Assembly: GCA_050633165.1 (NCBI GenBank)
Contig: JBOEFZ010000071.1
Span: 1-11,244, forward strand
Source: TMED27 sp050633165
GTDB lineage: Bacteria > Pseudomonadota > Alphaproteobacteria > Micavibrionales > Micavibrionaceae
DNA length: 11,244 nt
Direction: 5' to 3'
In this document: positions 7,072 to 11,244 of the stretch, one piece after another
How positions within the stretch are numbered: the stretch's first letter is position 1
How the letters are laid out: each line of letters opens with the position of its first letter
Position numbers and translations under genes: made by a program
The notes under the pieces: generated by a model
What the model was told of the DNA's origin: nothing
Database searches by the model: none
What the model saw: only the letters and a program-made list of their open reading frames with translations

Positions 7072-8550
7072 CTAACCAATCTTCTCCCGCAAAAACTTAC
7101 CAACCTTATCCATATGAATCCGCTCTTGGCTCATGGTGTTGCGGTCGCGGAGGGTTACGGTTTGGTCTTCTAGGGTGTCGTTGTCGATGGTGAAGCAGTA
7201 GGGGGTGCCGATTTCGTCTTGGCGGGCGTAGCGTTTTCCTATGTTTTGTTTGATGTCTAGGTCTATGGCGTAATCTTCGCGTAAGGCTTGGTAGAGCTTT
7301 TGCGCGGGGGCTACGTGCTGATCCTTTGCCGTTAGGGGGAGGATGGCGGCCTTTTTGGGTGCCATGGCGGGGGTGAAGTTCAGGTAGACGCCGGAGGGGC
7401 GGGATTCATCAATGGTGTAGGCTTCGCAGATGAGCGCCAGCACGCCGCGCGTAAGGCCGGCGGCAGGTTCGATGACATGCGGCAGGTAGCGTTTGTTTTC
7501 TTGTTGGTCGAAATATTCGAGTTTTTGACCCGAATGTTCCTGGTGTTTTGATAGGTCGTAATCGCCGCGATGGGCGATGCCTTCTAGCTCGTCGAATTCG
7601 GGGTCGGAGAAGGGGTATTTGTATTCCACATCGATGGTGCGGGCGGAATAATGCGCTAGCTCGTCCTTTTCAATGTCGTGCATGAAGAGTTTATCCTCGC
7701 TCATACCAACGGAGATCCACCATTTCTTGCGCTGCTCGACCCAAAATTCGAACCACATTGCGTGGTCTTCAGGGGGGCAGAACCATTCCATTTCCATTTG
7801 CTCGAACTCGCGGCTGCGGAAGATGAAATTGCGCGGGGTGACTTCGTTGCGGAAGGCTTTGCCGATTTGCGCGATACCGAAGGGCGGTTTTACGCGCATG
7901 GAATCGAGGACGTTTTTGTAGTTGGTGAAGATGCCTTGGGCGGTTTCGGGGCGGAGGTAGGCTTTGTTGTCTTCGTCACGGATAACGCCGGGGAAGGTGT
8001 CGAGCATCATGGAGAATTGGCGTGGCTCGGTGAGGGTTCCGGTTTCTTTTGTGTCGGGGCCTTTGACCTTAGGATAATCGGCGGCGTCGATTTTGTCGAA
8101 GCTGATGAGCTCATAATCATTGATTTGGCGTTTTTGGAGGTGGGATTTTATGTCTGCGCTTTCGGTATTGTAGAAGGCGTACCATGTGTCGGCATCATCT
8201 GTTTTTGCGACGAGGAGGTGGTCGGCGCGGTAGCGGGATTTGGATTCGCGGCAATCGACCATCGGATCATTGAAGCCGCCGACATGCCCCGAGGCATGCC
8301 AGACTTTGGGGTTTTGGATGATTGCACTGTCGAGGCCGACGATGGAGACGGGGTTGCCGTCGGGGCCGATGGGGGGGCATGTGACCATATTATGCCACCA
8401 TGAATCGCGCAGGTTGTTTTTAAGCTCAGTCCCTAATGGTCCGAAATCCCAAAAGCCGTTATAGCCGCCGTAGATATCAGAGGCCTGGAAGATGAAGCCA
8501 CGGCGTTTGCAGAGGGCTACGATGTCTTTCATGTCAACTTTATCGGTCAT
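7072..8550 (-). CDS. glyS: Glycine--tRNA ligase, single-chain (alpha2, GRS1) type
   Basis: 492-residue class II aminoacyl-tRNA synthetase that charges tRNA(Gly) with glycine in the cytoplasm. The N-terminal ALCKRRGFIFQASDIYGG and GFWDFGPLGTELKNN are hallmarks of the homodimeric glycyl-tRNA synthetase shared with archaea, eukaryotes and some bacteria. Class II motif 2 is seen in FRNEVTPRNFIFRSREFEQM (about 236-255), and motif 3 is around PAAGLTRGVLAL near residue 370. The C-terminal 100 or so residues, from PKKAAILPL, match the anticodon-binding domain. It is not the alpha2beta2 GlyQ/GlyS type found in most alphaproteobacteria. The start at 8550 (MTDKVDMKDIVAL) fits the family; only a weak AAGAAAG precedes it. 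The gene is convergent with the broken ORF at 6632-7048 and divergent from the orphan gene at 8714. Confidence 0.96.
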   Translation of the reverse strand: MTDKVDMKDIVALCKRRGFIFQASDIYGGYNGFWDFGPLGTELKNNLRDSWWHNMVTCPPIGPDGNPVSIVGLDSAIIQNPKVWHASGHVGGFNDPMVDCRESKSRYRADHLLVAKTDDADTWYAFYNTESADIKSHLQKRQINDYELISFDKIDAADYPKVKGPDTKETGTLTEPRQFSMMLDTFPGVIRDEDNKAYLRPETAQGIFTNYKNVLDSMRVKPPFGIAQIGKAFRNEVTPRNFIFRSREFEQMEMEWFCPPEDHAMWFEFWVEQRKKWWISVGMSEDKLFMHDIEKDELAHYSARTIDVEYKYPFSDPEFDELEGIAHRGDYDLSKHQEHSGQKLEYFDQQENKRYLPHVIEPAAGLTRGVLALICEAYTIDESRPSGVYLNFTPAMAPKKAAILPLTAKDQHVAPAQKLYQALREDYAIDLDIKQNIGKRYARQDEIGTPYCFTIDNDTLEDQTVTLRDRNTMSQERIHMDKVGKFLREKIG

Positions 8551-8602
8551 TTTGGTACTTTCTTAGGGGTTAAATCCGGATGACTATAGCAAGCTTAGGG
8601 GG

Positions 8603-8638
8603 CATATTAAATATGTTAAGTTATGCATTTTTTGCATA
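8603..8638. promoter_or_regulatory. Two small AT-rich palindromes in the glyS/orphan divergent region
   Basis: CATATT-A-AATATG (8603-8615) is a perfect 13-base palindrome. TATGCA (8622-8627) and TGCATA (8633-8638) form a second pair around five T's. Both lie between two divergent genes and upstream of the promoter at 8653, which is a typical place for operator sites. No regulator can be named, and in AT-rich DNA such palindromes can arise by chance. Confidence 0.35.
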
Positions 8639-8652
8639 TCTAAAATGATTAT

Positions 8653-8681
8653 TTGACATGGATATTTTTTTCCGCTATGGT
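8653..8681 (+). promoter_or_regulatory. Near-consensus sigma70 promoter of the 92-aa orphan gene
   Basis: A perfect TTGACA (8653-8658), a 17-base spacer and TATGGT (8676-8681) make this the best promoter match in the window. Transcription would start near 8688, giving a leader of about 26 bases before ATG 8714. GGATGA at 8704 could act as a weak ribosome binding site. Confidence 0.6.
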
Positions 8682-8713
8682 TTGGTTAAGAATAAAAAAG
8701 ATCGGATGAAATT

Positions 8714-8992
8714 ATGAGCAGTGTAACGAGCGGAAGCGTTGCGGGCATTGCAGGCCTGAACCCTTTACAAGGAAAGCCTGGCGGCAATACAGCTGGTCGC
8801 TTGTTGACGAAAACAAATGAAGGTATGCAAAGCCTTAGCCCTGCTTGGCAACCGCCGATGACCAGCATGTATAATGCGGCGAGCGGCGCGGCGGCAAGTG
8901 CAAGCACCAGTATGCGTCAAGCGGTAGATCAATGGGCCGATATGGTCGTTGGATTATTTAATTGGAGCTCACCAGAGACAAGCATGGCGTAA
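8714..8992 (+). CDS. Small hypothetical protein, Ala/Ser-rich
   Basis: 92-residue protein that I do not recognise. The first third is rich in Gly, Ser and Thr (SVAGIAGLNPLQGKPGGNTA). The middle contains a low-complexity AASGAAASASTS segment (about 56-67). The C-terminal part, MRQAVDQWADMVVGLFNW, could form an amphipathic or mildly hydrophobic helix. There is no signal peptide, cysteine or clear catalytic motif. A near-consensus promoter (8653-8681) and a strong stem with a T run after the stop (9014-9072) suggest it is a genuine, separately transcribed gene with a transcript of about 385 bases. It is divergent from glyS, with the 134-residue orphan gene downstream on the same strand. Function is unknown. 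Confidence 0.6.
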   Translation: MSSVTSGSVAGIAGLNPLQGKPGGNTAGRLLTKTNEGMQSLSPAWQPPMTSMYNAASGAAASASTSMRQAVDQWADMVVGLFNWSSPETSMA

Positions 8993-9013
8993 GAATTTAA
9001 AGTTAGCAGCCCC

Positions 9014-9072
9014 AAAGGCGCGAAAAAGTATATACCCCCTACTCTCTCCAAAAATCTTTTTCGCGCCTTTTT
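9014..9072 (+). terminator. Putative rho-independent terminator (15-bp perfect stem)
   Basis: AAAGGCGCGAAAAAG (9014-9028) and CTTTTTCGCGCCTTT (9056-9070) are perfect inverted arms around a 27-base loop, and the second arm runs into five T's (9068-9072). The stem can be extended by CCC (9011-9013) pairing with GGG (9074-9076) across a small bulge. It lies 21 bases after the 92-aa gene. The loop is long for a terminator, so a structured 3' end or a small RNA remains possible. Confidence 0.65.
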
Positions 9073-9109
9073 CGGGTTAGGTGGGCCTGCAAAAGCATAG
9101 CTAGGGAAT

Positions 9110-9139
9110 TTGACAGGAATGAAGGGATTACGGTAAGTT
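9110..9139 (+). promoter_or_regulatory. Predicted promoter giving a leaderless mRNA for the 134-aa gene
   Basis: TTGACA (9110-9115) is followed after 18 bases by TAAGTT (9134-9139), which keeps the most conserved -10 positions (T, A and final T). A start 7 bases downstream would fall at 9146, the A of the ATG. No Shine-Dalgarno sequence is present, which agrees with leaderless translation. Confidence 0.4.
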
Positions 9140-9145
9140 TTAGGT

Positions 9146-9550
9146 ATGAGTGGATATGATACAGCGTTAGAAACCGACGATTCCAGTATTGCCGGCATTA
9201 CTTTTGATGGTGGAGTTCAGGGGGCTAAAGATTTTCTGGCTACGGTTCGTCGTCGTGCGACACGCATTATTCGCGATGCGCCACGTGCTTATTATGACAC
9301 GCTGGCTTTTTTGCAAAAATTACAGGATATGAATGCTGATTATTTTAGCAAGCAGCTACAATTCGGACATGGTGAAAACTTAAAGGATGATGATGTGACA
9401 CCAGAAGGTTTCAGCCGCACTGCTCGTAACTTGATAGGTGGCATGGCGTTTTTATACGCTGCGCGTAGCATGGATATTAACAATCTGGATGCCCCGACTC
9501 TGGCGCAGCAAGTTTTGCAGCTTAATATGGACGATAGCGACGCCGCTTAA
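9146..9550 (+). CDS. Hypothetical protein, mostly helical, acidic C-terminus
   Basis: 134-residue protein that I do not recognise. After an acidic N-terminus (ALETDDSS) comes a basic patch, VRRRATRIIRDAPRAYYD (about 34-51), then predicted helix (TLAFLQKLQDMNADYFSKQL), a polar linker (NLKDDDVTPEG), and a mildly hydrophobic helix, NLIGGMAFLYAARSM (about 94-108). It ends with an acidic tail (MDDSDAA). There is no signal peptide and there are no cysteines. The start is fixed by an in-frame stop at 9134-9136, since ATG 9146 is the first start codon after it. It follows the terminator at 9014-9072, so it is probably transcribed separately from the 92-aa gene. panB begins 75 bases later on the same strand; co-transcription is possible but not shown. 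Its codons look like those of the neighbouring orphan rather than the G-rich panB. Confidence 0.65.
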   Translation: MSGYDTALETDDSSIAGITFDGGVQGAKDFLATVRRRATRIIRDAPRAYYDTLAFLQKLQDMNADYFSKQLQFGHGENLKDDDVTPEGFSRTARNLIGGMAFLYAARSMDINNLDAPTLAQQVLQLNMDDSDAA

Positions 9551-9625
9551 CCTCCCCCACCATATCCCCCCTGCCGTGATCAGCACTGGCAGCGTGTGAA
9601 AAATTCTGCTAAGCGTTTTATCATT

Positions 9626-10432
9626 ATGACGCGAAGAACAATCAAAGACATTAAAGCCTTTAAAGGTAAAGATACGCCGATGGTGTGCTTAACGGCATAT
9701 ACGGCGCGGGTGGCGGCGTTGCTGGATCGGCATTGTGACCTTTTATTAGTCGGGGATTCCATGGGGATGGTGATTTACGGGATGGATAGCACGCGGGGGG
9801 TTACGCTCGATATGATGATTAATCATGGGCGGGCGGTGATGCGGGGGGCGGAGCGCGCATGTGTTGTTGTTGATATGCCGTATGGGAGCTATGAGGGGGA
9901 TGCTGATGTGGCGCTCGTTAATGCGCGGCGTGTAGTGGATGAGACGGGGTGCAGCGCGGTAAAGCTTGAAGGCGGGGTAGAGATTGCGCCGAGCATTAAG
10001 GCGCTCGTCACGGCGGGGATTCCGGTGGTCGGGCATGTTGGGTTGATGCCGCAAGCGGTCACTTCGCCCGAAGGATTTCGCGTAAAGGGGCGCGATGCGG
10101 ATGCGGCGGCGCAGATTATAAAGGATGCGAAGGCGGTGGCGGATGCGGGGGCATTTGCGGTTGTGATTGAGGGTGTGATTGAGACGCTCGCGCGGGAGAT
10201 TACGGATGCGGTTGGTATTCCGACAATCGGGATTGGCGCGTCGGTTGCCTGTGACGGGCAGATTTTGGTGACGGAAGATATGCTCGGGATTACGGGGGAG
10301 CGTGTGCCGAAATTTGTGAAGCAATATGCGGATTTTTCGCATGTGGCGGAAGACGCGGTTGCGCGTTATGCGGCAGAGGTGCGAGGGCGGACGTTTCCGG
10401 GGGATGCGCAGGTTTATAAGCCGAAAGCATAA
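9626..10432 (+). CDS. panB: 3-methyl-2-oxobutanoate hydroxymethyltransferase (ketopantoate hydroxymethyltransferase)
   Basis: 268-residue TIM-barrel enzyme. By family knowledge it transfers a hydroxymethyl group from 5,10-methylene-tetrahydrofolate to 2-oxoisovalerate, giving ketopantoate, the first step of pantothenate (hence CoA) synthesis. VCLTAYTARVAALLD (20-34) and LLLVGDSMGMV (39-49) are family signatures, with D44 and D83 (VVDMPYGSY) in the positions that bind Mg2+. K113 and E115 (AVKLEGG) and the catalytic E182 (VIEGV) are all present, as is GIGASVACDGQILV (202-215). The enzyme looks complete and active. The frame is also open from a GTG at 9596, but ATG 9626 gives the standard N-terminus MTRRTIKDI. 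No good Shine-Dalgarno sequence precedes either. panC follows after a repeat. Confidence 0.96.
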   Translation: MTRRTIKDIKAFKGKDTPMVCLTAYTARVAALLDRHCDLLLVGDSMGMVIYGMDSTRGVTLDMMINHGRAVMRGAERACVVVDMPYGSYEGDADVALVNARRVVDETGCSAVKLEGGVEIAPSIKALVTAGIPVVGHVGLMPQAVTSPEGFRVKGRDADAAAQIIKDAKAVADAGAFAVVIEGVIETLAREITDAVGIPTIGIGASVACDGQILVTEDMLGITGERVPKFVKQYADFSHVAEDAVARYAAEVRGRTFPGDAQVYKPKA

Positions 10433-10445
10433 CTAACCTACACGT

Positions 10446-10512
10446 GTCATCCCTGCGAAAGCAGGGATCTCGTAATTTCAAGCAACCAGATCCCCGCCTA
10501 CGCGGGGATGAC
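10446..10512. repeat. Palindromic repeat element between panB and panC
   Basis: Arms 10446-10470 and 10488-10512 are inverted repeats matching at 21 of 25 positions, around a 17-base loop. Each arm is itself a hairpin: ATCCCTGC-GAAA-GCAGGGAT (10449-10468) and ATCCCCGC-CTAC-GCGGGGAT (10490-10509). The form GTCATCCC...GGGATGAC is like dispersed intergenic elements known from many Proteobacteria (from memory). It can fold either as one long hairpin or as two short ones. The frame through it is open into panC and would encode SLRKQGSRN and PDPRLRGDD, a typical product of reading through such repeats, so it does not argue for an earlier panC start. Confidence 0.8.
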
Positions 10513-10527
10513 GACAAAGATATAGCA

Positions 10528-11172
10528 ATGATCATTTGCAAGACAAAAACGGAATTTGTAGCGGCGCGGGCGGGAATGCGCGGGCGGGTGGCGTTTGTAC
10601 CGAGCATGGGGGCGTTGCATGACGGGCATTTGTCGTTGGTGAAGGAAGCGCGGGCGGTGGCGGATTTTGTGGTGGTGAGCATTTTTGTAAACCCCACGCA
10701 ATTTGCGCCGGATGAGGATTTTGACAGCTACCCCAGAAATATAAATCGAGACGTATCGTTATTAAACTCCGCGAGCGTTGATTGCGTATTTTTGCCGGAA
10801 ATTATTGATCTTTACCCCAACGGCCCTGCCCCGCACTTAACGGCGACGGATTTCGGGGATGCGGCGCGGGGTTTGGAAGCGAAATTTCGGCCGCATTTCT
10901 TTGACGGGGTGTGCAGCGTTGTGCATCGGTTGTTTGAGATTGTTAGACCGGATGCGGCGGTATTCGGGGAGAAGGATTATCAGCAATTGATGGTTATTCG
11001 GGAGATGGTGGCGGGGTTGGAGATGCCGATTGAGATTGTGGGAGCGCCGATTGCGCGGGATGAGCATGGGTTGGCGTTATCCTCGCGTAATGCCTATTTG
11101 AGCGCGGAAGAATTGGCGGTAGCGCGGACACTTAATACATCATTGCGAGTACCCGGAGGGCATAAACATTAG
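10528..11172 (+). pseudogene. panC: Pantothenate synthetase (pantoate--beta-alanine ligase), C-terminally truncated by a repeat element
   Basis: 214 codons are open against about 280 in the family. PanC joins pantoate and beta-alanine using ATP to make pantothenate. The N-terminal Rossmann-like domain is intact: FVPSMGALHDGHLSLV (23-38) holds the HxGH nucleotide-binding motif (31-34), FVNPTQFAPDEDFDSYPR (53-70) is highly conserved, and VFGEKDYQQL (145-154) and LALSSRN (182-188, the KMSKS-like site) follow. Family similarity stops at about residue 204 (base 11140). From there the frame runs into a palindromic element and stops at TAG 11170-11172, so roughly the last 70 residues, which close the active site, are missing. 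The window ends at 11244, so whether panC sequence resumes beyond the element cannot be seen. ATG 10528 gives the standard start, with only weak ribosome binding sequence before it. The product is probably inactive unless an intact copy exists elsewhere. Confidence 0.8.
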
Positions 11173-11244
11173 CGAAATAATCAGGCATCTGCTGTTACCG
11201 ATAGTGCAGGTGATGGATTGCCGCGTCGGCCTGAAGACCTCCTC
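11141..11244. repeat. Palindromic repeat element inserted in panC (right end cut by window edge)
   Basis: It begins CATTGCGA (11141-11148), as does the element at 6284. Its right part, GATGGATTGCCGCGTCGG (11212-11229), is identical over 18 bases to 6338-6355, and it ends with CCTCCTC where the other copy continues into GCAATGAC. The middle differs from the 6284 copy. The final GCAATGAC would lie just outside the window. The element interrupts the conserved panC frame. Confidence 0.75.

Noticed and set aside
7678..8403. Long plus-strand ORF (241 codons) opposite glyS
   Set aside because: It is antisense to highly conserved synthetase sequence and its product has the repetitive look of a shadow frame. 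No ribosome binding site or family signature is seen.
8583..8588. TATAGT on the minus strand as the glyS -10 box
   Set aside because: No acceptable -35 hexamer lies 16-18 bases upstream of it, so I could not support a specific glyS promoter.
8607..8619. TTAA-N5-TTAA as a CtrA binding site
   Set aside because: The CtrA motif has a 7-base spacer, and the TTAA words are common in this AT-rich region.
9596..9625. Earlier GTG start adding 10 residues to PanB
   Set aside because: No ribosome binding site precedes it, and the standard PanB N-terminus begins at ATG 9626.
10444..10527. Earlier GTG start adding 28 residues to PanC
   Set aside because: The added residues are encoded by the palindromic element, and PanC family proteins begin at the equivalent of ATG 10528.

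Overview
The window looks like part of an alphaproteobacterial chromosome. The protein types, the gene order and the several families of small palindromic repeats all fit that group, but no species can be named from the sequence. Most genes are of ordinary metabolic or housekeeping type. The lower-GC intergenic stretches carry the unusual content.

Layout. Bases 1-1907 (+) hold most of a fused sulfate-activation enzyme, CysN-CysC, cut by the left edge. Facing it is a long-chain-type acyl-CoA dehydrogenase (1930-3588, -). A lytic transglycosylase-like protein (3663-4478, +) is divergent from the dehydrogenase. Next come a TrmN6/YfiC-like methyltransferase (4515-5261, +) and an S49 peptidase (5364-6233, +). 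The gap between these two holds a perfect 9-bp hairpin.

Bases 6234-7071 contain no intact gene. They hold two related CACAGA-type repeats, one 91-bp palindromic element, a sigma70-like promoter and a broken ORF (6632-7048). That ORF reads coherently only if two opposite frame changes are assumed, one at each of two A runs. A single-chain glycyl-tRNA synthetase follows on the minus strand (7072-8550). A divergent region with two small palindromes and a near-consensus promoter leads to a 92-aa orphan gene (8714-8992) closed by a 15-bp perfect stem with a T run. A second orphan of 134 aa (9146-9550) may be leaderless.

The last part is a pantothenate cluster: panB (9626-10432) and panC (10528-11172). 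A repeat with 25-nt imperfect inverted arms lies between them. The panC reading frame is cut at about residue 204 by a second copy of the element seen at 6284, so this panC looks C-terminally truncated.

How the genes relate. PanB and PanC are successive actors in pantothenate (coenzyme A) synthesis, and the acyl-CoA dehydrogenase uses CoA thioesters. CysNC makes APS and PAPS for sulfate assimilation. No single multi-gene novel system is evident. The best leads are the palindromic elements in and around genes, the twice-shifted ORF and the two orphan small genes.
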